64,000 nucleotides of DNA from Pseudobutyrivibrio xylanivorans (GCF_010906925.1 NZ_VTVE01000003.1:62001-126000), one strand, 5' to 3'. Counted from the first letter of the stretch, positions 33,455 through 44,241 are shown. Made by a program: numbers and translations. The notes: generated by a model not told the origin, from the letters alone.

Positions 33455-35158
33455 ATGTACAAAGGCATAGAAGCGTCTAGGGGAATTGGTATTGGTAGCA
33501 TTTGTCTCATTACTGAGCACGATTTATCGTTTGATTCTAAGCCAGTAGCAGACAAAGATGCTGAAAAGGCAAGATTTAATGATGCCATTGAAAAGTTTAA
33601 GGCTGAGACAGCCGAGATGGCAGAGAATATCAGAAAGAATATTGGTCCTAAGGAAGCTGAAATCATGGAGGGTCACTTAGCTATGATCGCTGATCCTACA
33701 ATGGCAGGCGAGATGACTAAGATGATTGAGGCTGGACAGTGCGCAGAGGCTGCTGTTACTGCAGTATGCGATATGTTCATCGGTATGTTCTCTAAGATGG
33801 AGGACGATATGATGCGTCAGCGTGCATCAGATATTTCTGATATCAAAATCAGCTTGCTTAAGATATTACTTGGGGTAGAAGACGTAGATATCAGCAAGGT
33901 TGCACCAGGTACTGTTTTGGTTGCACATGACTTGACTCCATCTATGACTTCACAGATCGTAAAAGAAAATGTAGTTGGAATTATTACAGAGGTTGGTGGC
34001 AAGACATCTCATTCTGCTATTCTTGCTAGAGCCTTAGAGATTCCTGCAGTTCTTTCAATTCCTAATATTTGTGAGATTGTTAAGGACAAGGACACTGCTA
34101 TCGTTGATGGTACAGAGGGTGATGTATATATCAATCCAGACGGGGATGTTATTTCTCAGTACGTTATCAAGCGTGAGGAGTTCATCCGTGCACAGGCAGA
34201 GCTTAAGAACTTCGTTGGCAAGGCTACACTTACAGCTGATGGCAAGGAAGTAGAGCTTTTCTGTAACATCGGTACCCCTAAGGATGCTAAGAAGGCAATT
34301 GAGTGCGACGGCGAGGGCATCGGTCTTTTCCGTTCAGAGTTCTTATTCATGGACAAGCCACATCTTCCTACAGAGGATGAGCAGTTCGAGGCGTACAAAG
34401 AGGCTGTTGAGACTATGTCAGGCAAGACAGTTATCATCCGTACACTTGACATCGGTGGTGACAAGGAAATCCCTTACATGAACCTTGAGAAGGAAGAGAA
34501 TCCATTCCTTGGTTATAGAGCAGTACGTTATTGCCTCGCCAACACAGACATTTACAAGACACAGCTTAGAGGAATCTTAAGAGCCAGCGCATTTGGTACA
34601 GTTAAGATCATGGTTCCTTTAGTAACATGTGTTGATGAAATTAGAGCCGTTAAGGCACTTGTTGAAGAGTGCAAGATGGAGCTTACTAACGAGGGTATTA
34701 GCTTCGATCCTAGCATTCAGGTTGGTTGCATGATTGAGACAGCAGCAGCTTCACTTATTGCTGATATGCTTGCAAAGGAAGCAGATTTCTTCTCAATCGG
34801 AACAAACGACTTAACACAGTATACAATGAGTGTTGACCGTGGAAATGCTAAGGTAGCTTACCTTTATTCAGCATTCCAGCCTGCAGTTCTTCGTTCAATC
34901 AAGAACATCATCGCAGCAGCTAACGAAGCAGGTATTCCTGTTGGCATGTGCGGTGAGGCAGCAGCTGATCCACTCATGATTCCACTTTTGATTTCATTTG
35001 GACTTGATGAGTACTCTGTTAACCCAGTTCTTGTACTTACAGCTCGTGCAATCATTTCTAAGTGGTCAAAGGCTGATGCAGACGCTTTAGCAGAGAAGGT
35101 TCTTAGCCTTTCTACTGAAAAGGAAATCGTTGAATTACTTAAAGCTTCAGCTAAATAA
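33455..35158 (+). CDS. ptsI: PTS enzyme I (phosphoenolpyruvate-protein phosphotransferase)
   Basis: 567 residues from ATG 33455, with AAGGAGG upstream; the 33413 start is inside ptsH. N-terminal HPr-binding and phospho-His domain with His 186 in GGKTSHSAILAR. C-terminal PEP-binding barrel with RSEFLFMD, RTLDIGGDKE, FFSIGTNDLTQY and the catalytic Cys in GMCGEAA. It transfers phosphate from PEP to HPr in the cytoplasm. With fruA and ptsH the locus encodes a complete fructose phosphorylation chain. Confidence 0.96.
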   Translation: MYKGIEASRGIGIGSICLITEHDLSFDSKPVADKDAEKARFNDAIEKFKAETAEMAENIRKNIGPKEAEIMEGHLAMIADPTMAGEMTKMIEAGQCAEAAVTAVCDMFIGMFSKMEDDMMRQRASDISDIKISLLKILLGVEDVDISKVAPGTVLVAHDLTPSMTSQIVKENVVGIITEVGGKTSHSAILARALEIPAVLSIPNICEIVKDKDTAIVDGTEGDVYINPDGDVISQYVIKREEFIRAQAELKNFVGKATLTADGKEVELFCNIGTPKDAKKAIECDGEGIGLFRSEFLFMDKPHLPTEDEQFEAYKEAVETMSGKTVIIRTLDIGGDKEIPYMNLEKEENPFLGYRAVRYCLANTDIYKTQLRGILRASAFGTVKIMVPLVTCVDEIRAVKALVEECKMELTNEGISFDPSIQVGCMIETAAASLIADMLAKEADFFSIGTNDLTQYTMSVDRGNAKVAYLYSAFQPAVLRSIKNIIAAANEAGIPVGMCGEAAADPLMIPLLISFGLDEYSVNPVLVLTARAIISKWSKADADALAEKVLSLSTEKEIVELLKASAK

Positions 35159-35172
35159 TTAGATTGTTTTAT

Positions 35173-35208
35173 ATCCCTATACCAGTCATCGGTATAGGGA
35201 TTTTTTTG
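35173..35208 (+). terminator. Intrinsic terminator after ptsI
   Basis: A perfect 11-bp stem (ATCCCTATACC / GGTATAGGGAT), 7-base loop, then a run of Ts. Confidence 0.95.
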
Positions 35209-35339
35209 TGCAATGAATCTTTTGTGAAAATTCTGCTAATTCATACAAATTTCAGACTATTATTGATATACTGTTAATTACTAGCAGTGTGTTTAGCGTT
35301 ATTGATTTTTAATTGCATACATAGTGTGGAGGAAAAAAT

Positions 35340-36830
35340 ATGAGTGAAGCCCAAGGAAAGATGGAAATCGAGAAAAGACAGATGTCCGAGAGAAATAAGC
35401 TTGCTAGATACTGCGGTACAATAGCAGCTATAGCAATTGCCTTTTTTGCAATACGTGCATTGTGTTTTAATGGGGTAAATCCTCTTGATACAGTAAGACT
35501 TGTTGTGGCGATTGTAGTTATTATCCTATTACAAGTAGGGGCTATTATGTATGGGGAAAAATATATTTACAAATACTGCGTCACCCTATCAATGGTGGTT
35601 CTATTTGTTCTTAATATATTTAAGCCAAGTGATTCTCACATGTATATTTTCATGTATACCATTATTTTGATAGTAATGATTTATGGTGAGGCAAACACTG
35701 TAAGAATAGGATGTATTATCGCCAATGTATGTCTTTTGGCTTCAGGATTTATGCAGGTAAGTGAGGGGGCAATCACAGGACAAAATCTTACCACACAGTT
35801 TTTATTTAGTATTATTGCATGTACAATGGCAGTTATCGTTTGTAGACAGCAGCGTCGCCAGACTACAGAGACACTTGATACTATTAAGGACAAGGCAACA
35901 GATATCAAAGAGACATCTGAGGCAATTGTTGATTTAGCAGAGCAGCTTAATAATAAATTCGTAGAAGCTAATGAAGTATCTAATAATCTTAATGACCATA
36001 TGAATGTAGTACATGACTCAGTTGTTGAGATTGTTGAGGGTACAAAAAATACAGCAGAGGCTATAGAAAACCAGACAAATAAGACAGCCGTAATCCAGGA
36101 AAGCATTCAGGCTGTAGGTGAAGAGGCCAACACAATCGATGAAGTCTCTAGTCAGGTGGAAAGCACTGTAAATGACGGTGTATCACTTATTAATCAGCTT
36201 AAGAGGCAGGCTGAGGAAGTTGCAAATATCAACATAGAAACAGCAAGCACAACCCAGGCACTTAATGACAGTATTCAAGATGTACAGGCTATCACAGAGA
36301 CAATCCTTGGTATTTCAAGTCAGACTAACTTGCTGGCGCTTAATGCATCCATTGAGGCTGCTAGAGCCGGTGAAGCAGGAAAAGGCTTTGCTGTAGTTGC
36401 TGATGAAATCAGAGCTCTTTCTGAAAGCACTAGAGAGGCAACAGAAGAGATTTCGAGAATCATAGAGCGTCTTACATCAGACGCTAGATCAGCATCAGCT
36501 GCCATGTCAAAATCTGCTGAGTATGCCGCAAAGCAAAATGAACTCATCACAGAGACAGGCACAAAGCTTGATGCAATCAAGACAGGTACAGACGACCTTC
36601 GCTCTGGAGTAGTTCAGGTCAAGGCATCTGTGGATGATGTAATCAATGCCAACACTCAGATTATGGACAACATCACCAACCTCTCTGCTACCTCAGAGGA
36701 AGTAGCGGCAGCCACAGATACTGTTGGCTCAGTTAGTGATGACGCCATGGAAGCTCTTAGCAATATGAATAATACCCTTGAGGTAATCAATAAGATAGCT
36801 AAGGAAATGGAAGAAATGGCTTTAAAATAA
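35340..36830 (+). CDS. Methyl-accepting chemotaxis protein without extracellular sensor domain
   Basis: 496 residues, start with GGAGG upstream. About six membrane helices fill residues 22-172, with only short loops outside, so there is no Cache or four-helix ligand domain. The cytoplasmic signalling domain is complete, with the kinase-contact hairpin [20 protein letters not shown] then [18 protein letters not shown] (residues about 325-360). No HAMP domain is recognisable. It may sense a membrane-linked or intracellular cue. Flanked by terminators. Confidence 0.9.
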   Translation: MSEAQGKMEIEKRQMSERNKLARYCGTIAAIAIAFFAIRALCFNGVNPLDTVRLVVAIVVIILLQVGAIMYGEKYIYKYCVTLSMVVLFVLNIFKPSDSHMYIFMYTIILIVMIYGEANTVRIGCIIANVCLLASGFMQVSEGAITGQNLTTQFLFSIIACTMAVIVCRQQRRQTTETLDTIKDKATDIKETSEAIVDLAEQLNNKFVEANEVSNNLNDHMNVVHDSVVEIVEGTKNTAEAIENQTNKTAVIQESIQAVGEEANTIDEVSSQVESTVNDGVSLINQLKRQAEEVANINIETASTTQALNDSIQDVQAITETILGISSQTNLLALNASIEAARAGEAGKGFAVVADEIRALSESTREATEEISRIIERLTSDARSASAAMSKSAEYAAKQNELITETGTKLDAIKTGTDDLRSGVVQVKASVDDVINANTQIMDNITNLSATSEEVAAATDTVGSVSDDAMEALSNMNNTLEVINKIAKEMEEMALK

Positions 36831-36846
36831 TTTAAATAGTAAAACT

Positions 36847-36882
36847 ATCAGAGGTCTAACTACACGGACCTCTGATTTTTTT
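36847..36882 (+). terminator. Intrinsic terminator
   Basis: A perfect 10-bp stem (ATCAGAGGTC / GACCTCTGAT), 10-base loop, then seven Ts. Confidence 0.93.
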
Positions 36883-36948
36883 GCCATTTTTAGATAAAAG
36901 TGTAAAATAAAGATATTAGAGTCATTTTGTATGAACGGGAGGAGAAAG

Positions 36949-39294
36949 ATGGCTGACAGACCTATATCAAGAAAAAAGAATGTAACAGGAAGTGGAAGTG
37001 TTCATCGTCGTCCAACGGGGACTAGTGGCGGTTCAGGTGGCAACCGTGGTGTAAATGGCGGCGGAGGCGGTGGCCTTGGAAAGCTACTGATATTTGCACT
37101 TATTATATTGCTTGGTGGAGGCGGCGGTCTTGGCGCCTTTCTAGGAGGCGGTGGCTCAGGCGGAAGCTCCGGTGGTAGCACAGGAGGTAGCACTGCAGGC
37201 AATACAATATCTACTTTAGCATCTACTCTTTTAGGTGGAGGCTATACTAGCATGTCTCAAAGTGGTAATTCTACATGGAGCATGAAGTCCAATGCAGGAG
37301 TGTTAGACGAGTCTGTAGCAAGTTCAGCCCGTGAGAAGTACACAAAAATAAAGGGCAATGGCGCTGATACCATGACTATTATGGTGTATATGTGCGGCAC
37401 TGACCTTGAATCTAGAGCGGCTATGGCATCAAAGGACATTCAGGAGATGCTTAATGCTACTGTGTCTGGAAATATTAATCTTCTTGTGTATACAGGTGGT
37501 TGTGCAGGCTGGAAGAACTCTGTTGTAAGTAATAGAACCAACCAGATTTACCAGATTAAGAATGGTAAGATGGCATTGCTTAAAGACAATATCGGAGACC
37601 TTCCAATGACTGACCCAAATACACTGTCTAGTTTTATTAAGTGGGGCGGACAGAATTTTCCTGCCAATAGATATGCTCTTATCTTCTGGGATCACGGCGG
37701 CGGTTCAGTAACTGGATACGGCTACGATGAAAAGCATAAAAATGCAGGTTCAATGGACTTGGCTGAGATTAATAAGGCACTTACAGATGGTGGCTTGAAG
37801 TATGATTTCATTGGATTTGATGCTTGTCTTATGGCCACAGTTGAAACAGGTCTTATGCTTGATTCCCACAGTGATTATATGATTGCATCTGAGGAAACAG
37901 AGCCTGGTATCGGTTGGTATTATACCAATTGGCTTACAAATTTAAGTGGCAATTCTTCACAGTCTACTCTTGAGATAGGAAAGACAATTGTGGATGATTT
38001 TGTGGCTCAGTGTGGTCAGCAGTGCCCAGGCCAGAAGACTACTCTTTCCCTTATAGATTTGGCGGAGCTTTCTGCAACTGTTCCTGAGGATTTGAAGGGA
38101 TTTGCAAATTCAACAACTTCATTGATTGAGAAAAAGGAATACAAAGTTGTTTCCGATGCAAGAGCAAGCACAAGAGAGTTTGCTAGTTCATCTAGAATCG
38201 ATCAGATTGACCTTATCGATTTTGCAGTAAAGCTTGATAATAGTGAAGGCAAGGAATTGGCACAGTCGCTTTTAGGGGCAGTTAAATATAACAAGACCTC
38301 TTCAAATATGACAAATGCCTATGGTCTTTCAATCTATTTCCCATACCGTCAGACTAGCAAGGTAGATAATATGGTGTCTACCTATGATGAGATTGGCATG
38401 GATGATAGCTATAGTGAGTGCATTCAGAAGTTTGCTTCCATGGAATACTATGGTCAGCAGGCTACAAACAATAACCAATTCCCAAGCAGCATATTTAGTA
38501 GTTCAGGCAGCAGTTCTGGAATCGATTTAACTAGCCCAGAGGCTATTGGTCAGATTCTTGGAATGCTTTCATCCGCAAGCGGAAATAAGTTCCTTGAAAA
38601 TGGTGTGGATAGAGAAATTGCAGCAGAGTATATTGCTGAAAACAACTTGGATTTATCTAATCTTCAATGGACAAAAAATGATGCTGGGGATACAGTTATC
38701 GCCCTAGATGAAAATCAGTGGGAAAACGTTCAGGATATAGAGCTTTCCACACTTGTAAAAGACGGTGATGGATATATCGATTTAGGACTTGATAATACAT
38801 TTGAGTGGGATGAAGAAGGAAATCTTATCGCAAATACGGATAGAAGTTGGCTTGCAATAGATGGTCAGATTGTTGCTTATTATCATATCGATACAACTGG
38901 CACATCTGATAACTACACTATCACAGGCCGAGTTCCAGTTATGCTAAATGGTCAGAGAGCAGATTTGATTTTGGTATTTGATTCAGCTCATGAAGATGGT
39001 TATGTAGCTGGAGCTGTCTTTGGATATGATGAAAATACAGAAGTTATTGCAAAGAATCTTACTGAGCTTCAGCCAGGAGATACAATCGATTTTATCTGCA
39101 AATATTATGCCAAGGCGGGGGATGATGTTAGCATCGAAGAGGAATATTATCTCGGTGAGCAGATGACAATTGATAAGGATATGTCTGAGATGCAGATTAC
39201 AAATCTTGTTATTGAGGACAGTGAACTTTTAATCTCATACGTATTTACGGATATTTATGGAAACGAATACTACACTGACGCTCTAAAACAATAG
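36949..39294 (+). CDS. Clostripain-family (C11) cysteine protease, membrane-anchored
   Basis: 781 residues from ATG 36949, with GGGAGGAG upstream; an in-frame ATG at 36931 precedes that site. A basic N-terminus, then Gly-rich runs on both sides of one membrane helix (LLIFALIILLGG, about residues 45-60), then the C11 domain: MVYMCGTDLESRA, catalytic His 249 in FWDHGGG and Cys 293 in GFDACLMA. About 280 C-terminal residues follow, rich in Asp/Glu and probably beta-structured, unassigned. The helix would place the protease outside the cell. Clostripain cleaves after Arg; specificity here is unknown. Confidence 0.88.
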   Translation: MADRPISRKKNVTGSGSVHRRPTGTSGGSGGNRGVNGGGGGGLGKLLIFALIILLGGGGGLGAFLGGGGSGGSSGGSTGGSTAGNTISTLASTLLGGGYTSMSQSGNSTWSMKSNAGVLDESVASSAREKYTKIKGNGADTMTIMVYMCGTDLESRAAMASKDIQEMLNATVSGNINLLVYTGGCAGWKNSVVSNRTNQIYQIKNGKMALLKDNIGDLPMTDPNTLSSFIKWGGQNFPANRYALIFWDHGGGSVTGYGYDEKHKNAGSMDLAEINKALTDGGLKYDFIGFDACLMATVETGLMLDSHSDYMIASEETEPGIGWYYTNWLTNLSGNSSQSTLEIGKTIVDDFVAQCGQQCPGQKTTLSLIDLAELSATVPEDLKGFANSTTSLIEKKEYKVVSDARASTREFASSSRIDQIDLIDFAVKLDNSEGKELAQSLLGAVKYNKTSSNMTNAYGLSIYFPYRQTSKVDNMVSTYDEIGMDDSYSECIQKFASMEYYGQQATNNNQFPSSIFSSSGSSSGIDLTSPEAIGQILGMLSSASGNKFLENGVDREIAAEYIAENNLDLSNLQWTKNDAGDTVIALDENQWENVQDIELSTLVKDGDGYIDLGLDNTFEWDEEGNLIANTDRSWLAIDGQIVAYYHIDTTGTSDNYTITGRVPVMLNGQRADLILVFDSAHEDGYVAGAVFGYDENTEVIAKNLTELQPGDTIDFICKYYAKAGDDVSIEEEYYLGEQMTIDKDMSEMQITNLVIEDSELLISYVFTDIYGNEYYTDALKQ

Positions 39295-39439
39295 AAGCCT
39301 TAGCCAATTGTTCACACAAAAAGCACACTTTCCAAATCCCGTTGAGCTAATATAAAAATAGTGACACTACTTTTGCAAAGCACGCTGTTTTGACGAAGTA
39401 AAGGGAGTAACTATTACAAACAAGGAGGCGACGGCGATT

Positions 39440-41455
39440 ATGGGAAAGGAAAGGGCTAAACGGGGAGTGAAAAAGGGTATAGCTTGGAGCAAAAGTATTA
39501 AAACCAAATTGATTGTAGCCATGCTTTTGGTGGCGATGGTTCCACTTGTTATTGCAGTAGGAATCAGTTACTACACATCTACGGAAAAGGCAAAACTGGA
39601 TGCAATCGATTCATTGGAATGGCAGACTTGGTACGTGGAGGCTGCTATTGCACAGGTTATTACTACTAACCAGTCAGCTATTACTTCATTTGCTGATTCA
39701 CCAACAGTTATCGCTTTTATGAAGGGCGAAGAGGTGGACATGAATGATCTGAAGGCTCAGATGAAATCCATCGATGAGTTTTTAGATGATGGAAATGTAG
39801 TAGTTTTAACAAATGACAAGGGTTGGATGGTACTGCGAGATGATGATGGCAAGCTAGTTGATATTAGTGAACGAGAATATTGGCAGCAGGCCATGAAGGG
39901 TGAATTTGCAGTATCAAATGTAATCACCAGCCAATCTACAGGTGTACGAAGTATTAGTATGGCAGCACCTGTAAAAGATCCTGACACAGGAAGAATTCTT
40001 GGTACAGTACACAGAAATTACAATGTAAATGATTTCCATACTATCCTAGAAGCAGAGAGTGATGAAGGATTTATCGTAGATAGAGATGGTGATTTAGTAG
40101 CACATTCTCAGTATGAGATTACGTCAGAAGATCAGGTGATGAATTTCAGCTCATCACCTTATATGAATAGTGATGCTATTGAGGGAACATATAGGTCTAC
40201 TGCAGTTGGCTATCCTACATATGTATCATTTGCTAAGGATACACTTTCTGGATTTACAGTTTGTGTGGCAATAAAAGAAAGTGCAATTATGGCAGCAGCA
40301 AGACAGTCTGCATACATAGTTATTGGTATTGGTCTTGTGTTGTTAATCATTGTTGCTATTATCTCAGTAATATTGGCAAATGGATTTACAAAGCCAATCA
40401 ATGCAGTTAATGATTCTTTATCAGAGCTTGCAGATGGTAAGTTCAAACGTATATCCGGATTTTCTAAGAGGAAGGATGAGTTTGGAGAGATTGTAAAGAG
40501 CTCAAATACTGTAATAGAAAAGCTGGATGAGATAGTAGGACATATTAAGCAGTCGGCCTCTACAGTCGGCAATTCATCTGAAGAATTATCAGATATGGCT
40601 AATCAGATTTCTGCAACAACAGCAGGAGTTTCAACTGCAGTGCAGGAGATTGCAACAGGAGCAGTTCAGCAGGCAGAGGAAATTCAGCAGGCAGCAGAGA
40701 ATGTTGGAAAGATTACAGATGCTGTAGGCGGAGTGCAGAGTTCTACAGATGATATGGAAAATCTTGCAGCGAGAATGAAGGATGCATCAGAGGCTTCTAG
40801 CAAGTCCCTTATAAATCTTCAGGATTCAAGCAGCGAGATGACTCTTAAGATTGAAGAGATTGCAAAGACAATCGGTGCTACGCAAAAGGCAGTAGGAGAT
40901 ATTAATGAGAGAGTAGAAGGTATTTCTGGAATCGCCTCCCAGACCAATCTTCTTTCGCTTAACGCATCAATAGAGGCAGCAAGAGCTGGTGAGGCAGGTA
41001 AGGGCTTCGCCGTTGTAGCAGAGGAGATTAGAAAGCTTGCTGACGATTCAGAGAATATGGCTCAGGAGATTCGTCAGGTAATGGATGTTCTTTTGTCTGA
41101 GGCAGAGCAGGCTGTTGCAGCAGCAGAGCAGGTTCGCCAGGGTAATATTGAACAGCAGGAAGCATTGGGAGAGACGCTTAGCTCTGTAAATGGAATGCTT
41201 GCTGATATCGAAGAGACAGTAGAGGGCGTAAAGAGCATAGCTGATGGAGCAAGCACTTGCGTGGCTTCAAATGATGTCGTATCAGATGCAATGTCATCAC
41301 TTTCTGCCATATCTCAGCAGAACGCAGCTTCTTCTGAGACAACAGGTGCATCAGTTCAAGAACTTTCAGCTACAGTATCTAACCTTGCTGATTCAGCTAC
41401 AGGACTTAGAGATGTTGCAGAACAGCTGAATAACGAGATGTCATTCTTTAAATAA
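39440..41455 (+). CDS. Methyl-accepting chemotaxis protein, dCache type
   Basis: 671 residues. TM1 near residues 24-45; an extracellular dCache domain to about residue 285 ([27 protein letters not shown]); TM2 ([21 protein letters not shown]); HAMP; then a full signalling domain with [19 protein letters not shown] and [18 protein letters not shown] near residues 505-535. GGAGG lies 11 bases before the start, a rather long spacing. The ligand is unknown; dCache receptors often bind amino acids or other small solutes. Terminator follows. Confidence 0.92.
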   Translation: MGKERAKRGVKKGIAWSKSIKTKLIVAMLLVAMVPLVIAVGISYYTSTEKAKLDAIDSLEWQTWYVEAAIAQVITTNQSAITSFADSPTVIAFMKGEEVDMNDLKAQMKSIDEFLDDGNVVVLTNDKGWMVLRDDDGKLVDISEREYWQQAMKGEFAVSNVITSQSTGVRSISMAAPVKDPDTGRILGTVHRNYNVNDFHTILEAESDEGFIVDRDGDLVAHSQYEITSEDQVMNFSSSPYMNSDAIEGTYRSTAVGYPTYVSFAKDTLSGFTVCVAIKESAIMAAARQSAYIVIGIGLVLLIIVAIISVILANGFTKPINAVNDSLSELADGKFKRISGFSKRKDEFGEIVKSSNTVIEKLDEIVGHIKQSASTVGNSSEELSDMANQISATTAGVSTAVQEIATGAVQQAEEIQQAAENVGKITDAVGGVQSSTDDMENLAARMKDASEASSKSLINLQDSSSEMTLKIEEIAKTIGATQKAVGDINERVEGISGIASQTNLLSLNASIEAARAGEAGKGFAVVAEEIRKLADDSENMAQEIRQVMDVLLSEAEQAVAAAEQVRQGNIEQQEALGETLSSVNGMLADIEETVEGVKSIADGASTCVASNDVVSDAMSSLSAISQQNAASSETTGASVQELSATVSNLADSATGLRDVAEQLNNEMSFFK

Positions 41456-41476
41456 AATATTAGTAATAGAAGCATT

Positions 41477-41505
41477 AGGCTGGCACTTAAGGTGTCAGCC
41501 TTTTC
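41477..41505 (+). terminator. Intrinsic terminator
   Basis: AGGCTGGCAC and GTGTCAGCCT pair (one G-T) around a short loop, then TTTTC. Confidence 0.8.
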
Positions 41506-41636
41506 TTGCTTAATAGGAAATTGCTTTGTAATATCCTATTAAGCAAAACTCTTTTTTGTGAAGATATTTCGCTCTGCGACAAAAATTAAATTGTGGTATA
41601 TTATTACAGTACAAAAGATTTAAAGGGAGAATTATC

Positions 41637-43190
41637 GTGGCAAGACGAAATGATAGAAGAAGTCGCAGAAGACGCAAAATGATACAGAGAAGACTAGTGA
41701 TAGTTGGTATGTTTCTAGTTATTCTTTTGGTGGCAGTTGGCGGAGCTTTTTTGCTAATTAATATAGTCACAAAGGTTACAGAAGATGAGCCAGTTGAGGA
41801 GAAGGTTGAAGCAGTTAAAACTGAAGAAGAAGCAATTCATGAAGAACCTGAAGAAGAAATAGTAGTTACGGAAGAAGATGCAACTGACCCTCAGATTACA
41901 GTGACAGTGGAAACTGGTCAGGCGCTAGAAGTATCAGATTTAGTTAGTTCAAATGTGGCAGGGGAAAATACATCAATTACATATGGTATTGATGTTTCAA
42001 AATTCCAGGGCACTATAGACTGGGCTCAGGTGGCAGGCTCGGGAATTGATTTTGCAATGGTACGTGTTGGATATAGAGATTCCACAACAGGTGAGATAAA
42101 GGCAGATAGCAATGCAAAATATAATATGCAAGAGGCCGAGAAAAATGGAATAAAAGTTGGCGCATATTTTTTCTCCACAGCTGTAACAACTGATGAGGCA
42201 GTTGAGGAGGCAGACTGGGTGGCCAACTACATTTCAAAATATTCAATCACTTATCCCGTAGGATATAACTGCGAGGGATTTGAAAATAGCTCAAGCCGTC
42301 AGTATGGACTTTCAGTAGATCAGCGAAGCAATATTGCCATGGCATTTTTAAAGGAGATTGGAGCCAAGGGATATACACCGATGTTCTACGCTTCAAGAAA
42401 TGAGCTGTCTGCTGATGCAAAATGGAAGACAAGCACAATCGAAAAGAGCTACAAGATATGGATGGCTTGGTACAATCAAGATACAAGCAACATTGCTAAT
42501 GGACCTGCTTATGATGGACAGTGCGCAATGTGGCAGTACACCAATCAGGGCTCAGTGCCAGGAATAAAGCAAAAGGTGGATGTTGATGTGGCGTATTTTG
42601 GTTATGATGCCACAGCATCTGCTCAGGACACGTCTGGTCGTGAGGAGGCATCAGCTGACGTAGAGGCCTTGATGAAATTTGATGAAGTAAACGAGACAGT
42701 CACAGCTAAGAGTCAGACTAATCTAAGAAATATCCCAAGCCAAGGGGCAGACAGCATGGTAATGCTGACTCTTACAAATGGACAGATAGCAACACGTACA
42801 GGTGTCAGCTCCAGTGGCTGGTCTAGAGTTGTCTATGATGGTGTGACTTACTATGCTGTTTCAAGCTATTTGACTACAGATCTAAGTGCCCCAGCTCAAA
42901 CTACACAGCCGGCAGCTCAGGAACAGCCTGCGGCAGACCAGTCTACATCTACTGATACTGGCTTTAGAACAAAGTTTACTGATGTAAATGAAGTGGTAAC
43001 ACCAAAGGAAGTAATTAACTTGCGCTCTAAGCCAAGTGTTACTGATACAGATTCTGTAGTGGTGGCAACAGTCTATGCAGGAACCACTTTTACAAGAACA
43101 GGAATTAATAATGAATATGGTTGGTCCAGAGTAGAGTACAATGGGCAGGTTCTCTACTGTGTAAGCAGTTACTTGAAGGCGGCAGAATAG
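41637..43190 (+). CDS. GH25 lysozyme-like protein with two SH3b domains
   Basis: 517 residues starting at GTG 41637 (AAAGGGAG upstream). A basic N-terminus, one membrane helix (residues about 23-45), an acidic Glu linker to about residue 100, then a GH25 barrel (TYGIDVSKFQGTIDW; Asp 119) and two SH3b repeats (NLRNIP and NLRSKP) for wall binding. GH25 muramidases use an Asp-x-Glu pair on strand 4. Here the motif is YNCEGF: Asn 211 stands where Asp is expected, while Glu 213 is kept. It may be a weak enzyme or a peptidoglycan-binding protein. Confidence 0.85.
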   Translation: MARRNDRRSRRRRKMIQRRLVIVGMFLVILLVAVGGAFLLINIVTKVTEDEPVEEKVEAVKTEEEAIHEEPEEEIVVTEEDATDPQITVTVETGQALEVSDLVSSNVAGENTSITYGIDVSKFQGTIDWAQVAGSGIDFAMVRVGYRDSTTGEIKADSNAKYNMQEAEKNGIKVGAYFFSTAVTTDEAVEEADWVANYISKYSITYPVGYNCEGFENSSSRQYGLSVDQRSNIAMAFLKEIGAKGYTPMFYASRNELSADAKWKTSTIEKSYKIWMAWYNQDTSNIANGPAYDGQCAMWQYTNQGSVPGIKQKVDVDVAYFGYDATASAQDTSGREEASADVEALMKFDEVNETVTAKSQTNLRNIPSQGADSMVMLTLTNGQIATRTGVSSSGWSRVVYDGVTYYAVSSYLTTDLSAPAQTTQPAAQEQPAADQSTSTDTGFRTKFTDVNEVVTPKEVINLRSKPSVTDTDSVVVATVYAGTTFTRTGINNEYGWSRVEYNGQVLYCVSSYLKAAE

Positions 43191-43240
43191 CGTTAAGTAT
43201 AAAATACCATGTGGCGATATAAGTGGTGAAAAAGAAATAG

Positions 43241-43269
43241 TTGTAGGATTCTAAAAATCATGTTAGAAT
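43241..43269 (+). promoter_or_regulatory. Promoter with inverted repeat before the ECF S-component gene
   Basis: TTGTAG (43241-43246), a 17-base spacer and TAGAAT (43264-43269). ATTCTAA (43248-43254) and TTAGAAT (43263-43269) form a perfect inverted repeat inside the promoter, a good position for a repressor. Confidence 0.5.
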
Positions 43270-43353
43270 TCAGATGCTGTTAAAAATTTAACGCTTGCTA
43301 TGTTTTTTAGCAGGAGGAGACCCGTGGAGGCTTCTACCAAAAGGAGGAACAAA

Positions 43354-44220
43354 ATGCAAAGCAAAAATTCTAAGACCTATGAGCTCGTGCTCACAGCGTT
43401 ATTTATGGCCATTATTATTGCAATGGCTGTCACACCACTCGGATATATTCCACTCGTAGTTATTAATGCAACAACACTTCATATTCCAGTTATCATTGGT
43501 TCTTTATTTTTAGGACCTAAGAAAGGCGGATTTCTTGGAGGAGTATTTGGCGTAACAAGTTTTGTTAAGAGTTCACTTACCCCAACTCCATCAGCATTTG
43601 CTTTTTCACCAGTGGCTGCACTTACTATGCTTCCACATGATGGAATAGGAGAGGCACTTCTTTTAGTATTCAAGAGTACATTTATTGCAATTGTGCCAAG
43701 AATTATTATTGGAGTAGTTCCATATTTTGTATTCATTGGAATTAAGAAGGCTATTGCCACAGACAAAAAAGTAATCTACGGCTCAATTATTAATGCAGTA
43801 GTTTCATTTATTGTTGGATTTGGTGTTTTCGCCTTTACTAACAAGATGATTACAGAAGGAAAATTTGCAATCAGTGCTTCTACAGCAAAGGTAATCGCTG
43901 TGATTATCGGTATAGTTGTGTTTGTAGCAATCGAGTTTTTATTTATGAAAAAGGATGCTAAGACTCTTGCTTTTGTTACAGCAGGTATCACAGGCGCAAT
44001 GACAAATACACTTCTTGTTATGGGAAGCATTTATCTTTTCTATAAGGACCCATATGCAGAGGTTTTACAGATTGACCCTAGTGCACTTATGGCAGTAATT
44101 GGTGGAATCATCAGCTTTAATGGTGTAATCGAAGCTGTAGTTGGCGCAATTATTGTTTACCTTGTGGGTATCGTACTTGATAAAATTCACCCAGCAGGGG
44201 CAGTGGCAGGAAAGAACTAA
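43354..44220 (+). CDS. ECF transporter S-component, probably for pantothenate
   Basis: 288 residues from ATG 43354, with AAAGGAGG upstream; a 43300 start has poorer context. About six to eight membrane helices, with LVLTALFMAIIIAMAV at the N-terminus, SLFLGPKKGGFLGGVFG and a proline-rich loop (SLTPTPSAFAFSP) typical of ECF substrate-binding subunits. The next gene is coaBC, acting on 4-phosphopantothenate, so pantothenate is the most likely vitamin; folate or another cofactor cannot be excluded. The energising module (EcfA, EcfA', EcfT) is not in the window. Confidence 0.8.
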   Translation: MQSKNSKTYELVLTALFMAIIIAMAVTPLGYIPLVVINATTLHIPVIIGSLFLGPKKGGFLGGVFGVTSFVKSSLTPTPSAFAFSPVAALTMLPHDGIGEALLLVFKSTFIAIVPRIIIGVVPYFVFIGIKKAIATDKKVIYGSIINAVVSFIVGFGVFAFTNKMITEGKFAISASTAKVIAVIIGIVVFVAIEFLFMKKDAKTLAFVTAGITGAMTNTLLVMGSIYLFYKDPYAEVLQIDPSALMAVIGGIISFNGVIEAVVGAIIVYLVGIVLDKIHPAGAVAGKN

Positions 44221-44241
44221 TTAATTTTTTAAGAAATAGCA

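Noticed and set aside
43300-43353. Possible riboswitch just before the ECF S-component gene
   Set aside because: The GGAGG-rich leader has short complementary pieces, but I could not match it to the TPP, folate, preQ1 or other vitamin riboswitch cores, and no stem is convincing.
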